From Streptomyces abyssomicinicus (GTDB lineage: Bacteria > Actinomycetota > Actinomycetes > Streptomycetales > Streptomycetaceae): a DNA stretch of 64,000 bases. The translations under genes and the position numbers were made by a program. Every line of letters starts with the position of its first letter. Position 1 is the stretch's first letter. Location of the stretch: NCBI RefSeq assembly GCF_008974245.1, contig NZ_BBZI01000005.1:986040-1050039 (forward strand), written 5' to 3'. This document shows, piece by piece, positions 44,430 through 53,535 of the stretch. Below the pieces are notes generated by a model. It did no database searches. It saw only the letters and a list, made by a program, of their open reading frames with translations, and had not been told where the DNA came from.

Positions 44430-45998
44430 ATGCCGTTCCCCACCACGTCCTCGACGCACCCGTCGCCCTTGACGCTCAAGGCCCACACCTCCTGGACCGA
44501 CGCGTGGCAGCGCGCCCTCACCGCCGCCCCCGAGGCTTTCCGTGACGACCGCGTCCTCAACCTCTGGAACGACGCCTGGCACCCCGACGGCCACCCGCTG
44601 CCCGCGACCAGCCCCGTCGACGGCACACCCGTCGCCGGAGCCCCGCGCCTGGACGCCGCCACCGCGCACGCCGCCGTCCGCGCCGCGGCCGACCGGCACC
44701 GGGCCTGGCGCCACGTGCCGCTGCCCGAACGCCGGGCGAGGGTCGCGGCCACCCTCGACGCCCTCGCCCACCACCGCGACCTGCTCTCCCTCCTCCTCGT
44801 CCGGGAGATCGGCAAGCCCTGGCGGCTGGCCACCGCGGACGTCGACCGGGCCATCGACGGCGTGCGCTGGTACACCGAGAACATCGACCGCATGCTCGAC
44901 GGCCGGGCACCGCTGGACGGCCCGGTCTCCAACATCGCCAGCTGGAACTACCCGATGAGCGTCCTGGTCCACGCCATGCTGGTGCAGGCCTTGGCCGGCA
45001 ACGCGGTGATCGCCAAGACGCCCACCGACGGCGGCGTCGCCTGCCTCACCTTGGCCTGTGCGCTCGCCGCACGCGAAGGAGTCCCGGTCACCCTGGTCAG
45101 CGGCAGCGGAGGCGAACTCTCCCGCGCGCTGGTCCGCGCCCCGGAGATCGGCTGCGTCTCCTTCGTGGGAGGCCGCGACACCGGGGCCGCCGTCGCCACC
45201 GCCGTCGCCGACCTCGGCAAACGGCACATCCTCGAACAGGAGGGCCTCAACACCTGGGGCGTCTGGAACTACAGCGACTGGGACACCCTGTCCGCCGTGA
45301 TCCCCACCCTCTTCGACTACGGCAAGCAGCGCTGCACCGCCTACCCTCGCTTCGTCGTCCAGCGCACCCTCTTCGACGAGTTCCTCGCCGCCTACCTCCC
45401 CGCCGTCCGGTCCCTGCGCGTCGGCCACCCACTGGCCGTGGAGCGCCCCGACGACCCCTACCCCGACCTCGACTTCGGTCCCGTCATCAACGCCGCGAAG
45501 GCGAAGGACCTCCACGACCAGGTCGCCGAGGCCATCGACCGCGGAGCCGTCCCGCTCCACCGCGGCAGCCACGACCCCGCCCGCTTCCTGCCCGGTCAGG
45601 ACACCTCCGCCTACGTCCAGCCGGTCACCCTCCTCAACCCGCCCCCGTCCTCCCCGCTCCACCACGCCGAACCCTTCGGCCCCGTCGACACCATCGTCCT
45701 CGTCGACACCGAGGCCGAACTCCTCGCCGCCATGAACGCCTCCAACGGCGCCCTGGTCGCCACCCTCTCCACCGACGACCCGTCCGTCCACGAGCGCCTG
45801 GCCCCACAGATCCGCGCGTTCAAGACCGGCCACAACCGCCCCCGGTCCCGTGGGGACCGCGACGAACTCTTCGGCGGCTTCGGCCACTCCTGGCGCGGAG
45901 CCTTCATCGGCGGCGACCTCCTGGTCCGCGCCGTCACCCAGGGCCCCGCGGGTGAACGCCTGCCGGGCAACTTCCCCGACCACCACCTGATGCCGTGA
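44430..45998 (+). CDS. Aldehyde dehydrogenase family protein
   Basis: A 522-residue NAD(P)+-dependent ALDH. Catalytic residues are at the standard places: N173 in IASWNYPMSV, E269 in HILEQEGLNTWG and C302 in YGKQRCTAYPRFV. The C-terminal motif is HHAEPFGPVDTIVLVD. A cysteine preceded by Lys-Gln-Arg rather than the usual Gly-Gln is somewhat atypical. Substrate unknown; placement after the CoA-ester genes suggests an aldehyde such as a glyoxylate or semialdehyde relative, but the 930-bp repeat gap weakens the link. ATG 44430 has a GGAG box. Confidence 0.88.
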   Translation: MPFPTTSSTHPSPLTLKAHTSWTDAWQRALTAAPEAFRDDRVLNLWNDAWHPDGHPLPATSPVDGTPVAGAPRLDAATAHAAVRAAADRHRAWRHVPLPERRARVAATLDALAHHRDLLSLLLVREIGKPWRLATADVDRAIDGVRWYTENIDRMLDGRAPLDGPVSNIASWNYPMSVLVHAMLVQALAGNAVIAKTPTDGGVACLTLACALAAREGVPVTLVSGSGGELSRALVRAPEIGCVSFVGGRDTGAAVATAVADLGKRHILEQEGLNTWGVWNYSDWDTLSAVIPTLFDYGKQRCTAYPRFVVQRTLFDEFLAAYLPAVRSLRVGHPLAVERPDDPYPDLDFGPVINAAKAKDLHDQVAEAIDRGAVPLHRGSHDPARFLPGQDTSAYVQPVTLLNPPPSSPLHHAEPFGPVDTIVLVDTEAELLAAMNASNGALVATLSTDDPSVHERLAPQIRAFKTGHNRPRSRGDRDELFGGFGHSWRGAFIGGDLLVRAVTQGPAGERLPGNFPDHHLMP

Positions 45999-46218
45999 CC
46001 GGCCCCCCGCACCTCTGACCACCGCCCGGCGTCTCCCGGGGCGCGGGGGACGCCGGCCGCCGCCGCGCCCGCCCCTCTCCCGCCTCCCGGGGGTGCTGGG
46101 GAGGCCGGCCGCCCTCCGCTCCTCTCCCGAACCGTCCGGACCTGCCCCGCCTCAGCCCGTATCCGCCGCCTCGTGCCCCGCCCTGTGTAATGACGGTCCA
46201 AAAAGCTCGGTGCATGCG

Positions 46219-46248
46219 TTGACAGGGCACCGCGGGAGTCGCTGTGAT
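46219..46248 (+). promoter_or_regulatory. Predicted promoter of the Cip1-like gene
   Basis: ttgaca at 46219-46224 (perfect -35) and tgtgat at 46243-46248 (weak -10) are 18 bases apart, about 50 bp before the start codon. The CebR box follows immediately, at the expected transcription start. The rest of the 300-bp gap from 45999 shows nothing. Confidence 0.55.
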
Positions 46249-46252
46249 GTTG

Positions 46253-46266
46253 TGGGAGCGCTCCCA
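46253..46266. promoter_or_regulatory. Perfect CebR box
   Basis: tgggagcgctccca matches exactly the 14-bp palindromic operator of CebR, the cellobiose-responsive LacI repressor of Streptomyces cellulase genes. It overlaps the start region of the promoter 5' of a CBM2 protein gene, so the gene should be induced by cellobiose or cellotriose. Confidence 0.9.
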
Positions 46267-46298
46267 CCGCTCTGCCACCCCCTACACCGGAGGTCCCC

Positions 46299-47513
46299 GT
46301 GCGCACCGTTCTCCCACGATTACGCCACCGTCCCTGGACGGCGGCGTTCCTGGCGGCCTTCTCCGCCGTCGGCCTCCTCCTGTCCGCCCTCGTAGCGGCG
46401 CCCGCCAGCAGCGCCGCCGCAGCGGGCTGCCGGGTGGACTACACCGTGAACCAGTGGACGGGCGGATATACCGCCGCCATCAAGGTCACCAACCTTGGCG
46501 ACGCCATCTCCGGCTGGCGCCTGGCCTGGAGCTACGCCGGTGACCAGAAGGTGACCTCCTCCTGGAACGCCACCGTCACCCAGAACGACCGGACCGTGAC
46601 CGCCACCGGCTCCGGCTGGAACGCGAACCTGGGCACCGGCGCCTCCGCCGAGTTCGGGCTCCAGGGCAGCTACCAGTCCGCCAACCCCACGCCGACCGCC
46701 TTCACGCTCAACGGCGTGGCCTGCAACGGCGCCGTGACCCCGACCGATCCGGGCACGCCGACGACCCCGCCGCCCACCACGCCTCCGCCCACCACACCCC
46801 CGCCCACCACACCCCCGCCGGGCGGCGGATGCGGCGGCGCCAAGCTCTGTGACGGCTTCGAGACCCAGAGCGGCACCGCGCCCTCCGGGGACTGGAAGTT
46901 CGAGGCCCCCGACTGCCAGGGCACCGGCACGGTCGCCGTCGACAGCTCGGTCGCGCACGCCGGCAGCAAGTCGATCCGGGTCGACGGCAAGGCCGGCTAC
47001 TGCAACCACGCCTTCCTCTCCTACACCAAGGACCTCTCCACGGTCGGCCCGCAGATGTACATCAAGATGTGGGTCCGCCACACCACCGCGCTGCCCGCCG
47101 CCCACGTCTCCTTCGTCTCCATGCCCGACAGTTCCCAGGGCGGCAAGACGCTGCGCATCGGCGGCCAGAACAGCGCCCTGCAGTGGAACCGCGAGATCGA
47201 CGACGCCACCCTGCCCGCCCAGAGCCCGAACGGCGTCGCGCAGAGCAAGCCCCTGCCGACCGGCAGCTGGCAGTGCCTGAAGTTCAAGATCGACACCTCG
47301 AACGGCAACCTCGACACCTGGCTCAACGACCAGCAGGTCCCGGGTCTGCACGCCGACGGCGTCCCCACGGGTGACATCGACCAGCAGTGGCTGTCCCGCA
47401 CCACCGCCCCGCGGCCCACCGGCCTGCGGCTCGGCTGGGAGAGCTACGGCGTCGGCGACGACACCCTGTGGTTCGACGACGTGGCCGTCAGCAGCTCCGA
47501 CATCCCCTGCTGA
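46299..47513 (+). CDS. Secreted CBM2 protein with Cip1-like domain
   Basis: A 404-residue exported protein: signal peptide to about residue 43, then a family 2 cellulose-binding module (CRVDYTVNQWTGGYTAAIKV to NGVAC, about 44-146) with surface Trp residues. A Pro/Thr linker of repeated TTPPP follows. The C-terminal domain (about 180-404) resembles Trichoderma Cip1: CDGFE, APDC, GTVAVDSSVAHAGSKSIRV, GYCNH, MPDSSQGGKTLRIGGQNSA, NREIDDATLP, SPNGVAQ, LPTGSWQC and TWLN all align. Cip1 is a cellulase-associated protein of unsettled, possibly lyase-like activity. The gene stands behind a perfect CebR box. GTG start with CGGAGG. Confidence 0.88.
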   Translation: MRTVLPRLRHRPWTAAFLAAFSAVGLLLSALVAAPASSAAAAGCRVDYTVNQWTGGYTAAIKVTNLGDAISGWRLAWSYAGDQKVTSSWNATVTQNDRTVTATGSGWNANLGTGASAEFGLQGSYQSANPTPTAFTLNGVACNGAVTPTDPGTPTTPPPTTPPPTTPPPTTPPPGGGCGGAKLCDGFETQSGTAPSGDWKFEAPDCQGTGTVAVDSSVAHAGSKSIRVDGKAGYCNHAFLSYTKDLSTVGPQMYIKMWVRHTTALPAAHVSFVSMPDSSQGGKTLRIGGQNSALQWNREIDDATLPAQSPNGVAQSKPLPTGSWQCLKFKIDTSNGNLDTWLNDQQVPGLHADGVPTGDIDQQWLSRTTAPRPTGLRLGWESYGVGDDTLWFDDVAVSSSDIPC

Positions 47514-47540
47514 GAGGCGCCGGCACGACACCTCACAGCT

Positions 47541-47576
47541 CCGGGCGGCGCAGCGGCACCGACCTGCGCCGCCCGG
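47541..47576. terminator. Terminator of the Cip1-like gene
   Basis: A perfect 13-bp stem: ccgggcggcgcag (47541-47553) and ctgcgccgcccgg (47564-47576) around a 10-base loop, 28 bp after the stop. Confidence 0.8.
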
Positions 47577-47721
47577 CCCCAGCCTCCCTCCGCCATCACT
47601 CTCCGTGCGCTCCCCGCTGCATGCCGCCCACCAGCGGATATGCAGGTGAAACCCACCCCCGATCCTTGGTATGGTTATCCACGTCGCCGAGGGGAACGCC
47701 CCGAACGCGGCGAAACACCTA

Positions 47722-47806
47722 GTCCGGGTGGCGGAATGGCAGACGCGCTAGCTTGAGGTGCTAGTGCCCTTTATCGGGCGTGGGGGTTCAAGTCCCCCCT
47801 CGGACA
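47722..47806 (+). tRNA. tRNA-Leu (anticodon GAG)
   Basis: An 85-base class II tRNA. The acceptor arms gtccggg and ctcggac pair with discriminator a47806. The anticodon stem ctagc/gctag encloses the loop ttgaggt with anticodon gag at 47755-47757 (reads CUC). A long variable arm (tgccctttatcgggcg) and the T loop gggggttcaagtccccc follow. The 3' CCA is not encoded. Its 3' end is the left attachment core of the island. Confidence 0.95.
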
Positions 47807-47943
47807 CACACTCCAACGATACGCATGCGAGGGCCTCGACCTGACGGTCGCGGTCCTCGTCGCGTTTTCGTAGCGGACAGTGATGCCCAGGGCTTCGTAG
47901 AGAGCCGCTTTGGCCTCGGCTTCGGCGCTCTGTAGCCGCTGCG
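47771..47943 (-). pseudogene. 3' fragment of a serine recombinase/integrase gene
   Basis: The minus strand reads QRLQSAEAEAKAALYEALGI then TVRYENATRTATVRSRP, with stop taa overlapping the tRNA in antisense. This matches the C-terminal tail of large serine recombinases (coiled segment, then a short beta pair). The rest of the gene is missing where an insertion sequence begins at 47944. An integrase tail touching a tRNA-borne attachment site is the expected layout of an integrated element. Confidence 0.6.
47798..47824. other. Putative attL (core plus arm)
   Basis: Core cctcggacacaca (47798-47810) formed by the last nine bases of tRNA-Leu and four beyond, then ct, then arm ccaacgatacgc (47813-47824). 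The core is repeated exactly at 62035. Confidence 0.65.
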
Positions 47944-48993
47944 CCTGTGGGGCTCGGAAAGTCGTCGCTGCAGGTCAAGCCGCGTATCGGTACTGGTTGA
48001 TGGCGCCGCCGAGGATTCGGGTGCGTAGGAGTTTGCCTTCGGGTTCGTGCGCGGCGACGGGTTGTTGGCCTGCGTCTGGCGGTACTTGGTTACGGGCCCG
48101 GTGGGGGCGGTGCTCGTTGTAGTGCTGCTCATACGCGGCCAGGACGTGCCGGGCGTGGGCCTCGTTCATGATGAGGACATGGTCGAGGGCCTCGCGCCGC
48201 ATGGTGCCGATCACCCGTTCACAGTGGGCGTTCATCCGAGGAGCCCGCGGCCTGTTGTACCGCCCAGTCGCGGGTGGGGTTGGCGGTGACTCCGGTGATG
48301 TGCAGGCGTCGGGTGGCATGTTCGATGAACGCCATTGCGTACAGCCTGCGTCCGAGGGCGGTGTCGAGGTGAAAGAAGTCGGCGGCGATGATGCCCTGGG
48401 CCTGGTTGGTGAGGAACTCTTTCCAGGTCGGGCCGGTACGGCGCGGGGCTGGATCGATGCCGGCCGCGTGGAGAATCTCCCAAACTGTGGAGGCGGCGAT
48501 GGGGTGCCCGAGTCGGACCAGCTCGCCCTGGATCCGCCGGTGACCCCACTGTGCGTTCTCGCGAGCGAGCTGGAGGATCAGCTTCTTGAGTGCTGCCTTG
48601 GTCGGCGGTCGTCCCGTGCGGGCGCGCCGGGCGCTGTAGTCCCACTTCGCGGCGATGAACCTGCGGTGCCATGCCAGCAGGGTCCCGGGCGTGACTGGGA
48701 AGACGTCGCGCCAGCGGTGCCGGGGTATCAGGCTGGAGAGTGAAGCCAGCCAGAACCGGTCTGCGGACTCGTAGCGAACTGCGCCGGCGATCTGACGGCG
48801 CAGCACCGCGTTCTCGTGGCGGAGCACGAGCAACTCTGCGTCCCTGGCGGTGTTGCGGCGGAGCAGCACACCGGGGACGGACAGCAGCCCGCGGGTCACC
48901 TTGTACAGCATCGAGAGGATCACGGCGGACATGCTCCCAGCCGAGAACGCTCTACGTCCTGACCTGCGGCGATGACTTTACGAGCCCCACAGG
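47944..48993. mobile_element. Degenerate insertion sequence with 34-bp terminal inverted repeats
   Basis: The left end 47944-47977 and right end 48960-48993 are inverted repeats matching at 31 of 34 positions. The outer terminus is cctgtggggctcg and the inner part ends gcaggtca. The 1050-bp element carries one broken integrase-type transposase on the minus strand. It truncates the serine recombinase remnant on its left. No clear target duplication was found. Confidence 0.8.
47975..48932 (-). pseudogene. Broken IS transposase (integrase core, DDE)
   Basis: Two overlapping frames. The 5' part (to about 48219) has a helix-turn-helix region (GTLLAWHRRFIAAKWDYSAR), the QWGHRRIQGELVRLGH motif and first catalytic Asp in GIIAADFFHLDTALGRRLYA. 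The 3' part has PRAPRMNAHCERVIGTMRRE and NEHRPHRARNQ with the catalytic Glu. Family members have about 50 more residues, including the second Asp (RDRGPNFT-like), between them. An internal deletion of about 150 bp plus a frame change has therefore inactivated it. Confidence 0.85.
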
Positions 48994-49183
48994 GAAAGCC
49001 GCCCGCGCCACCGCCACGGTCTGTTACGGGATCTCCGGCAGCCCCACCGGCCGCATCGACATGCCCTACCGCCTCCACGGCCGCACACGGCGAAGAAGCG
49101 ACCTCAGAAACGATCACCGCGGACCGGCCCTCACCCCCGCAGCGAATTGCGCAGCAGAGTCCCCAGTCTTTAGGCGTGCCAGG
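48994..49183. other. Short intergenic stretch
   Basis: 190 bp between the IS right end and the 3' end of the CHAT gene. Nothing recognisable. Confidence 0.4.
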
Positions 49184-52100
49184 TCACGGTCCGAGGTGCA
49201 CGTACGCGGCCCACACCTCGACCATCTCAGGACGGTCGTGGCGCTGTTCCCACATCGCACGGTGCAGGGCGTATGCCGCATTGGAGGCTGCGGCTGGGGT
49301 TGCCCGGCCGCCCCCACCGGCCACCGGCTCGAGAAGCTCCCTGTAGAAGAGGGTGGCGATCCGTTTGGCCCGGATGGTCTGCAATGGCCACTGGGCGGCG
49401 ACCACGTGCCGGAATCCGGCGAGCTGAAGGGCCCCTGCGAGGCTGACGGGTTCGTCGGTGTGGGCCCTCGGTGCCAGGTGGGTGTTGCAGGCCGACAGGT
49501 AGGCGAGTTCGGCGCGTTCGAGGCGCAGGTGGGCGATGTCCTTGATGCGGAGGGAGCCGCTGGTCTCGTGGTCCCACAGATAGAGGAGCCCGTCCGGTTC
49601 CTCGGGTTTCTGGTCACCGTGTCCGGCGAAGTGAAACCATCCGCCGGCCCGCAGCCGTTGGATGACGGCGTCCCGGGTGGCCTCCTCGTCGCACAGTGGG
49701 GGGAGGGCCCGTGGGAAGAGCTGGGATACCGCGTCGATCTCCTTGGTGACGTTGGTGAGCGGTTCCAGCCCTGGGTCGGAGGGCACCCTGCTTACCCCGA
49801 CGAGGAGGACGGGGGACGTCGTCGCCGACACTCGATGCTTCTCGGCCTCGCGTGCCGCCTTGAGAGCGCGCAGCGTCGGTGTGTGACTGGAAACGAACCG
49901 GTTGGCGAGGCTATCCCGCGCCGGGCCATCCGGATCTCTCACGTCTGGGCCCTGCGTCGCCGCGTGCACCGGCAGGTGATTGAACACACCGGTGGGGCAC
50001 CACCAGATGCGCGGAAGCGGATGTGCCACACCACCCGCCTCGCCCACCGGGTCCAGGGCACTCAGCACCGGCTCGGCCACCGTCACCCACAGCCAGTCAA
50101 TGAGGTCCGTCAGGTACTCCCGCAGTTCGTGGAGCTCGCCCGTTTCGTCCTCCGCCGGATGCAGCATCTGGAGTAGCTTCCGCGTACGTAGCACAGCCTT
50201 GTCGTGCTGGAACAGACGCAGTGGTACAACCGTGAGGGAGCCGTCGCGGAGGACCAGCGCGTCGGACCGCAGCTCGCTGGAGTTGAGGACCACAACGGGA
50301 CCGTGCTCGGCGGTGGCGACGAGGTCGTGGCAGGGCATGGGCTTGAGGAAGCCGTCCAGGCCGGGCAGTCGGCGCACCTGCTGGACCAAGTCGTCCCAGT
50401 CGTGCTGGCGCCGTCTGCGGAACATTCCCGCTCCGTCCCCGTCGCCTGCGCGAGGGTCGTGATCGTCTCGGATCAGGGCGAGCCGCGCTGCCAACGCGGG
50501 GTCTTGGACGTCGACGGCCTGAAGGTCGGACCGAAGGTCGAGGGCCTGTGAAAGCAGTTGGCCGCGACCATGTTCGAGGAATTCCAAAGCCTGCTCCGGA
50601 GCCCCGGCGTTGAGGGCGATGGCCGCCAGGTCGGAGACGGACTGCGAGGTGTTGCCGAGCACGCGCAGCTTGTCGTCGAAGGCCAGGCCGCCCCAGGCAA
50701 GCTGCGGCAGTACGGCGATCGCCTCGACACACGCGTCCAGGGCTGCCGACCAGTCTCCTTGCCCGCCGCGGAGCGAAGCTGCGCTCAAGGCTGCGTGCCA
50801 CCTGCTGAGAGGAGGGCTCAAGGTATGCCGGGCGGCCCGCAGAAGAAGGTCCCAGGCCTCGTCGGCCTCCTCGGGCGTCGGATGCTCGGTGTCGGCCAGG
50901 TCGCGGGCCAGGAGCAGTGCATGATCTGCCCAGACCGGGTCGTCCTCGTGCAGCGCGTCCATGGCCTGCCGCTGCACGGTCAGTTCTCGTTCCCTGTTCC
51001 GATCACCGGCGAGCAGCCCGAGTGACTTCAGAGCCTGGCCGTACTGGGCTCGGGCGGTCGCCCAGAGGCGATGACTGGAGGGCAGGAACCGCAGCGCCGT
51101 TTCAAGCACCACGACGGCTCGCTCCAGGTCCCGGCTGGCGAGACCTCGGGCAGCGCCTTCCTCCATCTCGGCATGGTGCTCCCCCCGGGCCACCAGAAAC
51201 GCACCGAGGTCGGCCAACAGAAGCGGGTACTGAGGGGTCCGGACGTAAGTCTCACCGGTTTCCGAGGCTTCCTCGAGCGCGGCATCGACGGTCTCGACTG
51301 CCTGGTCGAGCAGTTCGGAGTGCCCCTCGAGCCGCCAGCAGGCGTACTGGGCCAGGGCCAGGTTGCGTTGGGCGAGCCGACGAATGCGGCTGTCCGTCTG
51401 TGCGAGGGCGACGGCCATTCTCAGTTGCGCGATGGCTGAGCGCAGCTGGCTGCCGTCCTGCCGAGCCTCGCCTGCCTCCCGCTGCACGGTTCCGAGGTTG
51501 TGGTGCAGAGTGGCCTGGTCGTACAGCGGAAGGCTCTCGCTGTCGAGGGCGTCGCGCAGGAGCCGCTCGGCGGCGGCCACGTCTCTGTGGGGTCCCGGCG
51601 CGGCGAGTGCCACGGCATGGTTGGAGACGCGGTTCGCCCACAGGGGTGCCGCGCCCGGGTAACGCGCCAGCTCGACGCGCTCGACACCCTCGCGGGTGCG
51701 CTGCAGCGCCAGCTCGTAGTCCTCCCGGCAGTCGTCCCTTTCGTAGCGCAGCAGGAGAAGGTGACCGAGCTCGGAACGCAGGACGGGACCTTCTCGCTGC
51801 ACGTCGCGCGCCGGGCACAGTGCCAACGCCTGTTCCGCGTGGCTGATCGCGGCCGTCAGATGCTCAAAATGCCCCTCCGCCTCGTAGAGCGCCTTGCGGA
51901 GACTGCAGACCCCAGAGTGGGCTTCCCAGGCGTGCTCGGTGCCGTGCAGAGCGGAGAGGGCCTGCTCGTACAGGTCGGCGGTCTCCCGCAACGAGGCGAT
52001 ACCGGGGTGCCGCGCGAACTGTTGGCGGGCCTCGGCCAGCACCAGTACGTGCAGTGCGTGGTCCACCGAACCGGCTTCGGCTTGCGTCGAGGCCAGGCTC

Positions 52101-53110
52101 TCTTCGGCAAGGCGGAGTGCCGCCTCCTGGTCTGCCACGGCGAGCTGAGTGTCCCGGGACATCAGCACCGACAGCACGGTCAGGGCACGCTTCAGATCGG
52201 AGCGCTGCTTCACCTGCTCGGTGGGGCAGAGATGCAACGCTGTCTCCAGGTCCTGGCGTGCGCCCGCGGCATCCTTCTCCTGTCCGAGGAGCCGGTAGCG
52301 GGTGAGCCGGACGTCGCCCCGGCGCATGATCAGGGCCTGTGAATCCCCCGGCTGTTCACCGAACGCACTGATGCCGCAGGAAATCAGGGCCAGGGCCTCC
52401 TGACACCGCACGTCGTCGTATGTGCTCTGGTAGAGCTTGCGCAGGAAACGGCTGCGGAGGTCGAGGCACCGGAACCAGGTCTCGAGCTCCGGTTCCGAAG
52501 CGGGGACGAGGGGGCCGCCGAACGCCTGCCGGGCCTGCTTGAGCAACTGGTCGCACCTGTTCCTGTCGCCCTGCACGGCGGCAAGTTGGGCTGCGGTGAG
52601 GAATGCAGAGGCGCGCAGGCCAGGCGCCCATGGCTGATGGCCGAGCACGGCGGACAGCGACCGGTGGCACTCCTCGGCCAGACGTGCGTCGGTCATGTCG
52701 CTGGTCGCGCCGAACCGCAGAACATGGACCTGCATGATTGCCAAACAGATTTCCGCCCACCTGTGTACCTCGTGCGCCGGCGTACTCACCACATTCTTGT
52801 TCCACAGGTCCAGCGCCACCCGGAGGTGGTGCGGATCTCCTCCGATCAGCCAGAGGTTCCGGTGACAGCCCGCCACCTGATCCACAAGATCGCGGTATTG
52901 AGCATGCAACTCGGAGATGCCCTGCAGCGCTTCCTCGTAGAGGCTCGTCGCCTTCTCGAGAGAGGATTTGTCGCTGGTGTCCGCCAACCACTTCTGCCAT
53001 GCCGCGTAGGCCCGCCGACCCAGGTCGGTCCCGTCGAGCGAACCCTTGGGGACACGCGTCAGGATGCCCGTAATGCGCTCGAATGTACTCAGACCACGCC
53101 CGTGATTCAT
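49184..53110 (-). CDS. TPR-CHAT protease (caspase-like) of a CATRA-type conflict system
   Basis: A 1308-residue protein. The N-terminal ~850 residues are tetratricopeptide-like helical repeats (for example HAEQALALCPARDVQREGPV, YEQALSALHGTEHAWEAHSG, DLERAVVVLETALRFLPSSH). The C-terminal ~350 residues are a CHAT peptidase domain with the catalytic dyad H1164 (GWFHFAGHGDQ) and C1208 (LAYLSACNTHLAP). The TPRs should sense a trigger or hold partners, and the protease then cuts a target. It is divergent, 95 bp apart, from two small/large CATRA-type partner genes. ATG 53110 is preceded by AGGGGGA. No signal or membrane helix: cytoplasmic. Confidence 0.9.
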   Translation of the reverse strand: MNHGRGLSTFERITGILTRVPKGSLDGTDLGRRAYAAWQKWLADTSDKSSLEKATSLYEEALQGISELHAQYRDLVDQVAGCHRNLWLIGGDPHHLRVALDLWNKNVVSTPAHEVHRWAEICLAIMQVHVLRFGATSDMTDARLAEECHRSLSAVLGHQPWAPGLRASAFLTAAQLAAVQGDRNRCDQLLKQARQAFGGPLVPASEPELETWFRCLDLRSRFLRKLYQSTYDDVRCQEALALISCGISAFGEQPGDSQALIMRRGDVRLTRYRLLGQEKDAAGARQDLETALHLCPTEQVKQRSDLKRALTVLSVLMSRDTQLAVADQEAALRLAEESLASTQAEAGSVDHALHVLVLAEARQQFARHPGIASLRETADLYEQALSALHGTEHAWEAHSGVCSLRKALYEAEGHFEHLTAAISHAEQALALCPARDVQREGPVLRSELGHLLLLRYERDDCREDYELALQRTREGVERVELARYPGAAPLWANRVSNHAVALAAPGPHRDVAAAERLLRDALDSESLPLYDQATLHHNLGTVQREAGEARQDGSQLRSAIAQLRMAVALAQTDSRIRRLAQRNLALAQYACWRLEGHSELLDQAVETVDAALEEASETGETYVRTPQYPLLLADLGAFLVARGEHHAEMEEGAARGLASRDLERAVVVLETALRFLPSSHRLWATARAQYGQALKSLGLLAGDRNRERELTVQRQAMDALHEDDPVWADHALLLARDLADTEHPTPEEADEAWDLLLRAARHTLSPPLSRWHAALSAASLRGGQGDWSAALDACVEAIAVLPQLAWGGLAFDDKLRVLGNTSQSVSDLAAIALNAGAPEQALEFLEHGRGQLLSQALDLRSDLQAVDVQDPALAARLALIRDDHDPRAGDGDGAGMFRRRRQHDWDDLVQQVRRLPGLDGFLKPMPCHDLVATAEHGPVVVLNSSELRSDALVLRDGSLTVVPLRLFQHDKAVLRTRKLLQMLHPAEDETGELHELREYLTDLIDWLWVTVAEPVLSALDPVGEAGGVAHPLPRIWWCPTGVFNHLPVHAATQGPDVRDPDGPARDSLANRFVSSHTPTLRALKAAREAEKHRVSATTSPVLLVGVSRVPSDPGLEPLTNVTKEIDAVSQLFPRALPPLCDEEATRDAVIQRLRAGGWFHFAGHGDQKPEEPDGLLYLWDHETSGSLRIKDIAHLRLERAELAYLSACNTHLAPRAHTDEPVSLAGALQLAGFRHVVAAQWPLQTIRAKRIATLFYRELLEPVAGGGGRATPAAASNAAYALHRAMWEQRHDRPEMVEVWAAYVHLGP

Positions 53111-53205
53111 CGTTCCGTGTCCCCCTGTTCCTGCCTGCGGACCGCTGTGCCTTCGGTGAATGTCCTAGCCTGTGCGGGAGTTCGGAGCGTAGCAAGGAGG
53201 AACGT

Positions 53206-53535
53206 ATGCAAGCCGGTTTGACCGCTCTGCGCGATGACGCTGAGGAGGTTCTGGAGGCTGTCGCAGCTAGCCGACTCACGCCGGCCCAGTGGCAGCAGGC
53301 GGAGGCCGCGATGGCCACGATGGCCCGCCTGCTGGACGAGGGCGACTGGGCCGGAGTCCGTCGCGAACTCCACCGGCTGGAGGACCTGGTGGCGGTTCAG
53401 CGTGCGCCGAGGAGGCTGCCCGGCACGACCAGCGCCCCGGAGACGCTCCTCGAACGGCGGGCACTGCTCCAGGACAAGCTGGGCAGCGGGGAGCAGCCGG
53501 AGGAGGAGCAAGCCCAGGAGAGCGATGAGCAGTGA
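53206..53535 (+). CDS. CATRA system-associated small protein
   Basis: A 109-residue acidic helical protein: LTALRDDAEEVLEAVAASRL, PAQWQQAEAAMATMARLLDE and WAGVRRELHRLEDLVAVQ, then a low-complexity Glu-rich tail. It fits the short partner encoded with CHAT/TPR proteins and CATRA membrane proteins in actinobacteria. ATG 53206 has a perfect AAGGAGG box, so upstream in-frame codons are excluded. Its last 11 bases overlap the next gene, implying translational coupling and probably a complex. Confidence 0.75.
   Translation: MQAGLTALRDDAEEVLEAVAASRLTPAQWQQAEAAMATMARLLDEGDWAGVRRELHRLEDLVAVQRAPRRLPGTTSAPETLLERRALLQDKLGSGEQPEEEQAQESDEQ

Noticed and set aside
47748..47978. 76-codon minus-strand frame over the tRNA
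   Set aside because: Mostly antisense of tRNA-Leu and another frame of the recombinase tail.
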